A program made the position numbers and the translations under genes. From Prevotella sp. (lineage in GTDB: Bacteria; Bacteroidota; Bacteroidia; Bacteroidales; Bacteroidaceae), in the NCBI GenBank assembly GCA_015060535.1, contig SUYH01000002.1, forward strand, positions 124,001 to 188,000: DNA of 64,000 bases, written 5' to 3'. Position 1 is the stretch's first letter. Each line of letters begins with the position of its first letter. The notes below the pieces were generated by a model that saw only the letters and a program-made list of their open reading frames with translations, did no database searches and was not told where the DNA came from. Of the stretch, positions 19,627 through 27,338 are shown one piece after another.

Positions 19627-20817
19627 TTATTCTTTTAAGAAGTTCTTTATCAGATTCATTGGGATTCCAAAATTGAAATCATCATTGAGGGTAGCCTTGG
19701 CAAAGTTGACACCTCTCAGACATCCGTCCTCGTCAAGTACAGGACTTCCAGATGACCCTTGCATTGTAGGGATACTATAGAGCAGTCTTTCACCGTCAGG
19801 CAACTGTGTTATCTTTCCACTTGTCATCTGAGCTTTGATACCCTCCCTTGTCTGAGCAATTGCTATACCATGATTGTAACCAATCATGTAGAGTTGTTGA
19901 TCCATCCTCAGTTCATCAGCTTCAACCTCCTCCATTGGAGTCTTTCCAAATACAATCTGATTGAAGTATTCACCGATTGATTTGGACTCTTTTTCCTTCA
20001 TCACCATTCCTGATATATCAAACACGTGGGCATGCTCTGGCGTCTGTTTCTTTTTTAGCTGAATGATTGCCAGGTCTGCATTCTCTCGTCTCGAAATCTT
20101 GCGGACGGTACAGGGGCTCCCTTCCAAAAAGTCATCAAAGTCTTCGACATGAGTATCATTATAAGCGATACCCAGTTTGGAGAACGATTTCACCTTTATA
20201 GCCCTCGGATTCGCATTTGCTGAGATAAAATCACACAAATATCGCCATCCATTAAATCGCTCTTCCACTTTGGCCATAATAATGTTTATCTTCTGCAGCA
20301 GTTCTTGGTTCGACACATAGACATTACCGAAGAAATCTTGGCTATAACATTCTCTCTTCTTCTCATCCAGCTCAGCATAAGCCTGTCTTGCCATTTCCAT
20401 GGAGTCAATGTATGTTTGGCGTTCTCTTCTCAGGGATGCAACTATCTTCTCTTGGGCTTCAAATTCGTCCATTTTGACATCAACGACATGTCTGTTCGTC
20501 ATAATGTCGCCTTTACTGTCGATGAAAAACCCTGTTCCGAACATACGATTGCAATTTCTCTTTATTAGTTCCTCGTCCGTAGTTAAGTTTGCTGCATTAC
20601 CGTTTTCGTCAAGACCTGTCATGTACAATGTCTGACCTGTTGGTAGAGTTATAGAGTGATAAGACTCACAATAAATCAGCACAACACCCGATGCACATTC
20701 CTTAAATAACTCTTCTGGTGTCTTTTTTGTGGGTTCACTACTCTTGCATCCTGCAAGTACAAATAGACCTGCTATCAAGAGATACTTTAAGCTATAAAAT
20801 TTATCAGAATAATACAT
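19627..20817 (-). CDS. Trypsin-like serine protease lipoprotein
   Basis: A 396-residue protein with a lipobox ending at Cys24 (FVLAGC). The catalytic triad is visible: His110 in MTNRHVVD, Asp248 in ENADLAIIQL and Ser356 in GSSGSPV. Between His and Asp lies an insertion of about 100 residues with a charged coiled-coil-like helix, which most DegP/trypsin-like proteases lack. No PDZ domain follows. It is the second gene of the operon and probably an envelope protease regulated by or acting on its neighbours. Confidence 0.85.
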   Translation of the reverse strand: MYYSDKFYSLKYLLIAGLFVLAGCKSSEPTKKTPEELFKECASGVVLIYCESYHSITLPTGQTLYMTGLDENGNAANLTTDEELIKRNCNRMFGTGFFIDSKGDIMTNRHVVDVKMDEFEAQEKIVASLRRERQTYIDSMEMARQAYAELDEKKRECYSQDFFGNVYVSNQELLQKINIIMAKVEERFNGWRYLCDFISANANPRAIKVKSFSKLGIAYNDTHVEDFDDFLEGSPCTVRKISRRENADLAIIQLKKKQTPEHAHVFDISGMVMKEKESKSIGEYFNQIVFGKTPMEEVEADELRMDQQLYMIGYNHGIAIAQTREGIKAQMTSGKITQLPDGERLLYSIPTMQGSSGSPVLDEDGCLRGVNFAKATLNDDFNFGIPMNLIKNFLKE

Positions 20818-20849
20818 ATTAGGAGATTTTAAAATGTTCTCTTTATATT

Positions 20850-22067
20850 TTACCGCCTTGTCCTTTTCGTTACAACTTTCGACTTTTGGGGTCTTGATGT
20901 CTTGTTACTTTGTTGATGACGCAAAATATATTCAAAGACGGCAGCAATTTCATTAGCCATTTGCTCATTCTGTCCTGTTGCTAAGTATATAAGTGGTGTT
21001 CCCATATTGTCAATTTTGACATTAACGACGTAGCTATGAATGGTCTTATTCGGGGTTGTATATGAGTCCGCACCTCCGATTCCAATACCGAAGATTGAGA
21101 AACCAAGTCCGTATGTAGTGGTACGACCGGGAATAAATTTCGGGTCATCAACAATCTCGCAGCTCATAACATCATTAAAGTCGATAGTCTTTCCCATGAA
21201 AATAAATTTTTGGGCATTTTCATAAAAACGTAATTCTTTATGGATATCATGGTTCGTTGTCTGTTCTGCTATGACCTTAGTAGGTTCGCCATATTTAGCT
21301 CTTAGTGAGTCAACGGAGTACTCATAACTTAATTGTTTCAACATTTTCGTGTCCTTTGTGAAATTTGTATTAAGCTCGTTACGAAGGGCTGAAATGAAAT
21401 TCCAAAAATACAAATACGTACCTACATATGCTTTAGCATAAGTTATTTTATGTGACGATTTCTCTGCAAATGGGTACACTTCAGAAATCTTGTCTTTTAT
21501 TAAGCGAATTCGTTTGTTATTACTGTCATAAACACCATTTTCATAAATGTTTGTTGAGAATGAGACAAGTAGTTTGTTGTCGCTTATAAGCTTAATGACA
21601 AGATTGGGAGAGACAAAGACTTTGAACGTTTCAATAAAAGCAGCATGACTTGCAACGTGAACACTTGCAGTAGATCTAACAGCCTTTTCCGACAAGTCCA
21701 TTTCCAGATTCTTTGCCCATTCTTTTTTCTCACTCATTATCCATCTAGAGATGTGACTCAACAAGTTCTTTGAATCAAACAAAGGGTTTTCTATATTAAA
21801 TATAGCTTGAGTAACGAGATATTTATCCGTAGGCTGCTCTGGATTTGAATACAACTCGATTCTGTACTTAATGTTATTGGCATAAACCTTGTAATCATCA
21901 TTCCGCTGGGAATATAACATGTTTTGGTATTTATCTACCTTTGGACACACCCATTGCATTGATTGCGCATGCTTTACCTTTTCATAGCTGATGTTCACAG
22001 ATGTTTGCGCTGACATACTTAACGAAAAGTAGGTCATTACCATCATTACCGAAATTAGTTTTTTCAT
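20850..22067 (-). CDS. Secreted protein of unknown function (first gene of operon)
   Basis: A 405-residue protein with a signal peptide (1-20, ending SMSAQ). I recognise no domain. The middle is rich in Lys and Tyr. A segment near residue 320 is Gly-rich (GLGFSIFGIGIGGADSY), and the C-terminus is basic (KSKVVTKRTRR). It is the first gene after a promoter at 22335-22365, with a long leader of about 260 bases. The protease gene follows after 32 bases. Confidence 0.78.
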   Translation of the reverse strand: MKKLISVMMVMTYFSLSMSAQTSVNISYEKVKHAQSMQWVCPKVDKYQNMLYSQRNDDYKVYANNIKYRIELYSNPEQPTDKYLVTQAIFNIENPLFDSKNLLSHISRWIMSEKKEWAKNLEMDLSEKAVRSTASVHVASHAAFIETFKVFVSPNLVIKLISDNKLLVSFSTNIYENGVYDSNNKRIRLIKDKISEVYPFAEKSSHKITYAKAYVGTYLYFWNFISALRNELNTNFTKDTKMLKQLSYEYSVDSLRAKYGEPTKVIAEQTTNHDIHKELRFYENAQKFIFMGKTIDFNDVMSCEIVDDPKFIPGRTTTYGLGFSIFGIGIGGADSYTTPNKTIHSYVVNVKIDNMGTPLIYLATGQNEQMANEIAAVFEYILRHQQSNKTSRPQKSKVVTKRTRR

Positions 22068-22334
22068 ATATTTTAAGTTTTAAGTTATTATCTTTTGTCT
22101 TGGGCACAAAAGAAGCGTGGTTCTGAATGTACCACTCTCTTTCGCTGATGGTCGTAGGAAAAACCAATGATATACAGATAAGTAGCACGAACAGTCCCAC
22201 GCATAAGCGTGAGATTCGCTACCTCTTCATGTATATCGATGAAAGTTTCCTACGTTTTCAGCGACATGTCGAGTATAACGCCTCTATAAACCCACAATGT
22301 TGTAGAACGCACCCTTTACAGGCTAATTCCGTAG
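22068..22334 (-). promoter_or_regulatory. Long untranslated leader of the six-gene operon
   Basis: About 260 bases separate the predicted transcription start from the first ATG. On the minus strand it can form a CACGC-TTAT-GCGTG hairpin (around 22197-22212) and a CTTTTGT...ACAAAAG hairpin (around 22096-22113). I see no match to a riboswitch I know. A frame on the opposite strand (22127-22591) has no coding character. Confidence 0.4.
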
Positions 22335-22365
22335 CAAAATTAGACATTTTATTCCAACTAGCCAA
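22335..22365 (-). promoter_or_regulatory. Promoter of the six-gene operon
   Basis: Minus strand TTG (complement of 22363-22365), a 20-base spacer and TAATTTTG (complement of 22335-22342). Confidence 0.65.
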
Positions 22366-22500
22366 GCATTTTGAATTTTTTTCAGCAAATTGGAAGCTAA
22401 CTTCACTCGAGAATGTGACTTTCGTCATCAATTCTGGTGCAAATTTAACTAAAGTAACAAAAAGGAACAACGGAATTTTCCTAATGTTGATTAGGGAAAG

Positions 22501-22649
22501 CCCTATAAAAAATAGGGGATTGTCTGCATCAGATAAAGTTATTGGTTTTAGTCCGTGCGGACGGACTGCCAGTCCGCTACCGACGGACTGAGAGTCCGAA
22601 GCCTTCGGACTGGGCGCCAGGGTTAATCGGACTAGTCGCTAGCCTCCGA
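22501..22649. repeat. Palindromic 22-bp tandem array upstream of the first VapE gene
   Basis: Four units of exactly 22 bp start at 22562, 22584, 22606 and 22628, each beginning CGGACT. The first two hold perfect palindromes (CGGACTG-C-CAGTCCG and CGGACT-GAG-AGTCCG); an overlapping one, AGTCCGAAG-C-CTTCGGACT, spans 22593-22611. GTCCG-TG-CGGAC lies just before (22551-22562), and CCCTAT-N5-ATAGGG at 22501-22517. No gene is evident here. Confidence 0.8.
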
Positions 22650-22698
22650 AGGAAAAGTGGCGAGCCGGCTTAGGAGTGCGAAAAACAAATGAATTCGA

Positions 22699-22802
22699 AA
22701 ATATCCCTAACATCCTAACATTTTGGCATGAAATGCCGATGTACAGGGCGATTGGGCACGTTAGGGTAAATCGCTTTAGGGTAACGTCTCCCTAACATTT
22801 TT
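22699..22802 (+). repeat. Left 104-bp inverted repeat of VapE cassette 1
   Basis: This 104-bp block matches the reverse complement of 24234-24337 at 93 of 104 positions in my hand alignment, without gaps. It contains CCCTAAC/GTTAGGG heptamers in both orientations (22705, 22760, 22790 and variants), so each arm can also fold on itself. Confidence 0.9.
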
Positions 22803-22885
22803 CAGTTGCGTCACTCACCTTATTATATATGTAGCAGAAATTACACGAAAATGAAGTGTTAAAACGTAGGATTTTGAAGGAAAAA

Positions 22886-22962
22886 TTTGCAAACCGGAAA
22901 AATATTTTGTAATTTTGCAACTGGAAAATGGGATCATGGATAACAGAAGAAAAACACCATGA
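22886..22962 (+). promoter_or_regulatory. Promoter and conserved leader of VapE gene 1
   Basis: TTTG (22886-22889), a 20-base spacer and TAATTTTG (22910-22917). The leader contains an 8-codon mini-ORF MDNRRKTP (22936-22962) whose stop overlaps a second short ORF (ATGA). The same leader, with mini-ORF MDNTRKTP, precedes VapE gene 2. A further conserved block ATTACACGAAAATGAAGTG lies upstream of the promoter in both copies. Confidence 0.7.
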
Positions 22963-23012
22963 AAAACCCAACCAAAACTATAAATTATTAATTTTCGATC
23001 TACTTATTGTCT

Positions 23013-24221
23013 ATGGAAAAAAATTCCTTAGTGGTGGTTGAACAGCCCCAAAATGTTCAAACAGAGAGTGTGCTCATCATCGAGCAGTTTCTTAACGACA
23101 ACTACCGTCTGCGACGCAACGTGCTCAGCGGAAAGGTAGAATTCAAGAGCCGAGCCGAACTTTCGGCAGAGTACCGTCCGCTGACGCAGGAAGCCCTGAA
23201 CAGCATCATTATCCGAGCACTCCGCGAGGGCCTGGATGAGGATTGCAACCCCAAGGCCGACATCACCATGTATGTCAACTCAGAGGAGGTTCGATTGTAC
23301 AACCCTGTGCTAGATTTCCTGAACGACCTGCCCGGGTGGGACGGACAGAACCATGTGGCCCGATTGTTCAGTCGCATTCCTGGCATCAGCTCCGAACAGC
23401 TCGCGTACCTTAGTATATGGTTGCGCTCGGCTGTTGCCCACTGGTTGCAGTTGGACACGATGCACGGCAATGAGGTGGTGCCTGTGCTGATTGGTGCTCA
23501 GGGATGTGGGAAGACGACCTTCCTGCGTCGATTGCTACCTCGTCAGCTTCGCGGATACTATCTGGATCACCTGAACCTGTCGAACAAGTTCGATAAGGAG
23601 ATGGCGCTGACGAACAATCTGCTGGTGAACCTGGATGAGTTGGAGGCCATTCGTCCCAGTCAGCATGCAGCCTTGAAGCAGACCTTGTCGAAAAACAAGG
23701 TGAACGGACGACCCATCTTTGGCCGAGCTCAGGATGACCGTCCCCGCTATGCCTCGTTCGTATCGACGACGAACAATCCGCACCCGTTGACGGATGCTAC
23801 CGGCTCGCGTCGCTACATCTGCCTGACTATCCCCAAGGGGCAGTTCATCGACAACGTGGGCGACATTGACTACGAGCAGCTGTATGCCCAGGTGCTGTAC
23901 GAGATTCGCCAGTTGGAGGCTCCCTACTGGTTTAACAACGAGGAGGTGGCGCGTATTCAACAGCTGAACCTGGCCTACATGCAGCAGAAGGACATTGCGG
24001 AGATGGTGAAAGCCTGTTTTCGCAAGCCTCTGGAGGGTGAGAAGGTGAAGTCGCTGAGCACGACGGAGATGCTGGAGTTGATTCGCAACGAGTATCCCAA
24101 CGTGACTATCACGACGAAGGCGAAGGTGGAACTGGGACGAGCACTCGTCAGCCTCAACTACGAGCAGAAGAGCCACAGCAACGTAGCGTATTACAAAGCC
24201 GTTCCACTCCATGCGGCGTGA
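23013..24221 (+). CDS. VapE-like P-loop ATPase with C-terminal DUF3874 (copy 1)
   Basis: A 402-residue protein (ATG at 23013; a TTG lies 6 bases earlier). Walker A GAQGCGKTT (about 161-169), a Walker B-like VNLDELEAI (about 208-216), sensor-like STTNNPHPL and arginine-finger-like GSRRYICL motifs place it in the virulence-associated E (SF3/D5-type helicase) family. The last 60 residues match DUF3874. In longer relatives an N-terminal primase-like VirE domain precedes this; here it is absent. About 70 percent identical by eye to copy 2 at 55196. It lies between two 104-bp inverted repeats. The biological role is not established. Confidence 0.85.
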   Translation: MEKNSLVVVEQPQNVQTESVLIIEQFLNDNYRLRRNVLSGKVEFKSRAELSAEYRPLTQEALNSIIIRALREGLDEDCNPKADITMYVNSEEVRLYNPVLDFLNDLPGWDGQNHVARLFSRIPGISSEQLAYLSIWLRSAVAHWLQLDTMHGNEVVPVLIGAQGCGKTTFLRRLLPRQLRGYYLDHLNLSNKFDKEMALTNNLLVNLDELEAIRPSQHAALKQTLSKNKVNGRPIFGRAQDDRPRYASFVSTTNNPHPLTDATGSRRYICLTIPKGQFIDNVGDIDYEQLYAQVLYEIRQLEAPYWFNNEEVARIQQLNLAYMQQKDIAEMVKACFRKPLEGEKVKSLSTTEMLELIRNEYPNVTITTKAKVELGRALVSLNYEQKSHSNVAYYKAVPLHAA

Positions 24222-24233
24222 GGGTAAAAAGGC

Positions 24234-24337
24234 AAAAACGTTAGGGAGACGTTACCCTAAAGCGTTTCTCCCTAACGTGCCCTATCGCCCTGTACATCGG
24301 GGTTTGAGACGAAAATGTTAGGATGTTAGGGATATTT
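24234..24337 (-). repeat. Right 104-bp inverted repeat of VapE cassette 1
   Basis: Starts 12 bases after the VapE stop and is the inverted partner of 22699-22802. The outer 26 bases and inner 25-base block are identical in both arms; differences are concentrated in one 12-base stretch. No clear target-site duplication is visible outside the arms. Confidence 0.9.
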
Positions 24338-24368
24338 AGTGCACACGGGGTACGTCCCCATGTGCACT
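24338..24368. repeat. AGTGCACA palindrome, copy A
   Basis: AGTGCACACGGGG and CCCCATGTGCACT form a 13-bp stem with one mismatch. The same palindrome, with a shorter middle, recurs at 25280-25304. The two copies bracket the toxin-antitoxin pair. Confidence 0.75.
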
Positions 24369-24463
24369 TTGGAAAACGGGAAAATCTGGGTAAGCTCAGC
24401 ATGACAAATTCGTTTGCCTTGCCGAATGTGAAGATGTTCGGCATGCCAAAATTCTACGAATTG

Positions 24464-24495
24464 TTTGGAGAATCCAAATAATAGTTGTATTTTTG
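24464..24495 (+). promoter_or_regulatory. Promoter of the toxin-antitoxin pair
   Basis: TTTG (24464-24467), a 20-base spacer and TATTTTTG (24488-24495). An imperfect palindrome (TTGCCGAAT...ATGTTCGGCA, about 24419-24444) lies just upstream and could be an operator for the antitoxin. Confidence 0.65.
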
Positions 24496-24524
24496 CAATC
24501 GGAAACATATCAATATATGCAAAT

Positions 24525-24782
24525 ATGACAACTATAGAGCTCAGAACATCCATAGCAACAGATCTCGACCAGATGAGCGTTGAAATGCTGGAGAGTGTGT
24601 CGCGCTACGTAAAGCGATTACGCCACCATGCACGAAATAGCAAACCACTGGCTGACGTTTCCCAGCACCGACGCGAGACAGCCATGCTTTTCGTCAAGAA
24701 CCTATCCGTGCAAGGCGGCACACCAGTGCCAGCTGATGAACGTGGCATTGAAGCCCTTGTCAGCGAGAAATACACCAAATGA
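24525..24782 (+). CDS. Antitoxin-like small protein of a PIN toxin pair
   Basis: An 85-residue protein from the ATG at 24525 (an upstream in-frame ATG at 24465 lies within the promoter and is rejected). A helical N-terminal half (MSVEMLESVSRYVKRLRHH) is followed by a disordered, basic, Pro/Gly-containing tail, the usual plan of a VapB-type antitoxin that wraps its toxin with its C-terminus. Its stop overlaps the toxin start by 4 bases. The DNA-binding fold is not obvious from sequence alone. Confidence 0.75.
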   Translation: MTTIELRTSIATDLDQMSVEMLESVSRYVKRLRHHARNSKPLADVSQHRRETAMLFVKNLSVQGGTPVPADERGIEALVSEKYTK

Positions 24783-25201
24783 TGCGAGCATATATTGACA
24801 CTAACATATTGGTGGACCTGGTATTGGCGCGTCAGGAATTTCTCCCAAATGCTCAGCGAGTCTTCGCCCTTGGTTATGCTGGCGAGGTACAACTCGTCGT
24901 TTCAGCTCTGTCCTTTGTCAACACTATATATCTGGGACGAAAATATAAGTATCCGATGGACGAGGTGTATGCGAAGCTTTGTCTTATTGCTGATTTTGTC
25001 GACGTTGCAGACCTAAGCGGTCAAAATGTGGTTGACATGCTTAGCAGTGGTTGGAAAGACTATGAGGATGCCACTCAGTACCGCTCAGCTATTGATGAGC
25101 AAGCAGACTGCATTGTTACCAGAAACAAGAAAGACTTCAAGTTCAGTTCCATCGCAGTGCTCACCCCTATAGAATTCTTTGACAAAATAGACTCAAAGTA
25201 G
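24779..25201 (+). CDS. PIN-domain (VapC-like) toxin
   Basis: A 140-residue PIN-domain protein. The acidic metal-binding residues expected of a PIN RNase are present: Asp7 in YIDTNILVD, a central acidic pair in DYEDATQYRSA, and the terminal DEQADCIVTRNKKDF motif. PIN toxins cleave tRNA or rRNA to halt translation. It is translated by coupling to the antitoxin. The residues appear intact, so the toxin is probably functional. Confidence 0.88.
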   Translation: MMRAYIDTNILVDLVLARQEFLPNAQRVFALGYAGEVQLVVSALSFVNTIYLGRKYKYPMDEVYAKLCLIADFVDVADLSGQNVVDMLSSGWKDYEDATQYRSAIDEQADCIVTRNKKDFKFSSIAVLTPIEFFDKIDSK

Positions 25202-25232
25202 GTTTTCCTCTACAACCATTACGAAGATTTTT

Positions 25233-25265
25233 CCGCCGCGACTTTCGACAAGGAGGTTGCGGCGG
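25233..25265. terminator. GC-rich hairpin after the toxin gene
   Basis: CCGCCGCGAC (25233-25242) and GTTGCGGCGG (25256-25265) form a 10-bp stem with one G-U pair. No T-run follows, so it may be a transcript-end stabiliser rather than a classic terminator. Confidence 0.45.
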
Positions 25266-25279
25266 TTCCGTTGACTTAT

Positions 25280-25304
25280 AGTGCACACAGGGTACATGTG
25301 CACT
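25280..25304. repeat. AGTGCACA palindrome, copy B
   Basis: AGTGCACA (25280-25287) and TGTGCACT (25297-25304). It is related to copy A at 24338-24368, in the same orientation, sharing flanking bases too (TAGTGCACAC.GGGTAC, then ATGTGCACTT). Confidence 0.75.
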
Positions 25305-25316
25305 TATCACTCATAA

Positions 25317-25411
25317 AAGTTTGCAATTTTTTATCGAAATGTCATAATTCGCTCTAACATACAGATTGTTAATACATTAAATGCTATGACATTGAATTTC
25401 AAAATGTCATA
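25317..25411 (+). repeat. Dispersed 95-bp repeat, copy 1
   Basis: Matches 59464-59557 at about 85 of 95 positions with one single-base gap. It contains several ATGTCAT/ATGACAT elements that can pair internally. It ends exactly where the ATPase gene fragment begins. Copy 2 lies shortly after the point where homology of a hydrolase gene ends. Confidence 0.8.
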
Positions 25412-25640
25412 CATGTCGATTACTGCCAGCATAGATGAACAGGCAGTTGTTCAACTTCTGAATATGGGTGCGAAGCAAGGCCTCTACGTTTTTCTCGGGA
25501 TAATTTGCTATCTGTTGGAATTCATCTATGGCAAAGATACAAGGTTTATCGGCCTGCTCCAGATACAGGAATATCTCTTCCAGAGTCAACTCAGGAGTGT
25601 GGATATCACCCAGTTTGATATTGAAAGTAGGCGTATTAAA
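25412..25640 (-). pseudogene. Internal fragment of an AAA-type ATP-binding protein
   Basis: The minus strand encodes about 76 residues that match the middle of the Bacteroidetes AAA_14/archaeal-type ATPase family: a TPTFNIKLGDIHTPELTL segment, a Walker B CIFAIDEFQQIANY, and AGSNRHV at the end of the next strand. There is no Walker A, no start and no C-terminus; a stop follows at once where the 95-bp repeat begins. The rest of the gene is not nearby. Confidence 0.7.
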
Positions 25641-25774
25641 AGAAAAGCGGGCTTTCCTTTTGTATTTCTCTCAACTTTTCGTATCTTTGACCTGCGGTCT
25701 TAGATACTCACGCTCGGAAATAAAAAGAAAAGCGGGCTTTCCTTTTGTATTTCGCTCACTTATTCGTATCTTTG
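25636..25774 (+). repeat. Direct repeat carrying two copies of a promoter
   Basis: Two nearly identical blocks of about 54 bp (25636-25689 and 25721-25774) contain GAAAAGCGGGCTTTCC and end in TATCTTTG. Each has TTTG, a 19-base spacer and TATCTTTG (25659-25689 and 25744-25774), so each is a complete Bacteroidetes-type promoter. The second drives the gene at 25806. Confidence 0.75.
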
Positions 25775-25805
25775 CAAGCAAAAGAAGAAAATAGGAGATA
25801 AAGAT

Positions 25806-26471
25806 ATGAAGAAGGTTTTTCTGATGGCACTGGCCGTCATGCTATGCGGAACGGTGGGCGACGCAAAGGTAAACGGAACGGACAACGACGATAAGACTCC
25901 CGACGGAGTGGAGGCTGTCGACCTGGGGCTGAGTGTGAAATGGGCAAACATGAACGTGGGCGCCAAGAAGTCGACCGGCTACGGCACGTACTTCGCATGG
26001 GGCGAGACTCAGCCTAAGGATTTCTACTCGTGGAACACCTATGCCTGGAGCAAGGGAGACAGCCAGTTTCTGACCAAATACTCGACGACAGACAGAAGGA
26101 CACAGCTGGCGCTGGCTGACGATGCGGCTAATGCCAACTGGGGTGGAAAATGGCGCATGCCGACAGTTGACGAATTCGAGGAACTGATCAGCAAGTGTAC
26201 TTGGGAATGGACCACGAAGGACGGCATCAACGGCTATAAGATTAGCAGCAAGAAGACGGGCAAGTCGATCTTCATGCCTATCACGGGTTTCCGCTACTAT
26301 TCCGAAACCCAGTTTCGAGCCATCAATGGTATCTACTGGACATCGACACTCTATACCAGCAACCCCAATAAGGCATGGTGCCTGGAATTCAACTTCACCG
26401 ATGTTGATGTGCACTACGGCAACCTCTCGAGCAATCGCTTCAGCGGCCGCTGTATCCGTGCGGTACAGTAG
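25806..26471 (+). CDS. Secreted FISUMP/DUF1566-like protein
   Basis: A 221-residue protein with a signal peptide (1-21, ending GDAK). The rest is one domain: GVEAVDLGLSVKWANMNVG, YFAWGETQPKD, WGGKWRMPTVDEFEEL, GYKISSKKTGKSIFMP, YWTSTLY and a final FSGRCIRAV. This is the Fibrobacter-succinogenes-paralogue/DUF1566 type fold common in secreted Bacteroidetes proteins, of unknown binding or adhesion role. Its stop is immediately adjacent to the stop of the convergent DUF3108 gene. Confidence 0.8.
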   Translation: MKKVFLMALAVMLCGTVGDAKVNGTDNDDKTPDGVEAVDLGLSVKWANMNVGAKKSTGYGTYFAWGETQPKDFYSWNTYAWSKGDSQFLTKYSTTDRRTQLALADDAANANWGGKWRMPTVDEFEELISKCTWEWTTKDGINGYKISSKKTGKSIFMPITGFRYYSETQFRAINGIYWTSTLYTSNPNKAWCLEFNFTDVDVHYGNLSSNRFSGRCIRAVQ

Positions 26472-27293
26472 TTACTCCACCTTCGACTCCATAGGATTAC
26501 GCAATCCCTTATAGCCCGTCAGGTAAGCTTTGGCTGAACCGAAGCTAAGGAACATATCGAGGCGCACGGGCAGATGGTTCTTATCGTCAGTGATATAGAA
26601 TCGAATGAGCTCGTGGTTCTCGCCGTTCTCGCGCTCAATAAACGAGAAGACCAGGCAACGGTATTTCTCGTTGGAGTTTTTCATCTTCAGCGTTGTTTTG
26701 CCTCCGAATCGCAGCCAGGAGTTAGCTATCGAACTGGCATCAGCTACCGGAAGGGGTATCTTATCGCCTTCTTTCAGCGAAGAAGCATCGAAATTGCGGG
26801 CTCGCAGATAGACGGTCATCATATCATAGATACAGTCCTTATACTCCATCTCTTTCCAGTAGTGCTCACCTCGGCTGTTGATCTCATGTGTCTTCAGATG
26901 GCAGTTTCCCTTCGGATAGGTGTACCACAGCTCATCCACATAGTAGCGTTTGCCCTCACGAGCTCCTTTACGATAATAAAGAGGTGAGATGTCAAGGTCA
27001 GTATAGCAGAGCAAGGTGTCACGCATCACGAAGACATTATCCAGCTGGTCGTTGCCTCGTGTAATCAGACTGCTGCGGAAGGCGGGCTTGCCGTGATAGC
27101 GCGACTGGACGGTCGACATAGAGGCAGTGCCAACCTTGACCCATACGAACTTCCAGTTGAAATAGAGGTCGTAAGCCAGAATTTCGCCTGACTTGAAAGC
27201 TGTATTCTCAATGCCACACTGGGCATGCGCCCCTATGGGGCTAAATAAAAAATATAAAATATAAAATACAAAAAGCTTTTTCATCGTTATCAT
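26472..27293 (-). CDS. DUF3108 domain protein
   Basis: A 273-residue protein with a signal peptide (ending GAHAQ). The remainder is the DUF3108 domain: GEILAYDLYFNWKFVWVKVGTA at the start, and RFYITDDKNHLPVRLDMFLSFG near the end, the usual lipid-pocket-like beta barrel. The function of the family is not known. The ATG at 27293 is followed by another in-frame ATG (27284) that would give a more typical MKKLFVF signal start. It lies 45 bases beyond the end of the lipoprotein gene upstream. Confidence 0.85.
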   Translation of the reverse strand: MITMKKLFVFYILYFLFSPIGAHAQCGIENTAFKSGEILAYDLYFNWKFVWVKVGTASMSTVQSRYHGKPAFRSSLITRGNDQLDNVFVMRDTLLCYTDLDISPLYYRKGAREGKRYYVDELWYTYPKGNCHLKTHEINSRGEHYWKEMEYKDCIYDMMTVYLRARNFDASSLKEGDKIPLPVADASSIANSWLRFGGKTTLKMKNSNEKYRCLVFSFIERENGENHELIRFYITDDKNHLPVRLDMFLSFGSAKAYLTGYKGLRNPMESKVE

Positions 27294-27338
27294 TCTTATT
27301 CTTTATTTCTTATTTTATATTTAGGGCGTAGCCCGCTA

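Noticed and set aside
22127..22591. A 154-codon open frame on the plus strand upstream of VapE 1
   Set aside because: It covers the promoter and leader of the minus-strand operon and runs into the palindromic array; no domain or signal is recognisable and codon use looks random.
22551..22649. CRISPR array
   Set aside because: Units are directly adjacent with no unique spacers, the pitch is only 22 bp and there are no cas genes nearby.
22701..22796. CCCTAAC heptamers as telomere-like repeats
   Set aside because: The similarity to eukaryotic TTAGGG repeats is only in sequence; the copies are scattered in both orientations, not a tandem array at a chromosome end.
22699..24337. Interpretation as a classic insertion sequence
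   Set aside because: No DDE, HUH or serine recombinase motif is present inside the inverted repeats and no target-site duplication was found; the VapE protein is an ATPase of the helicase class.
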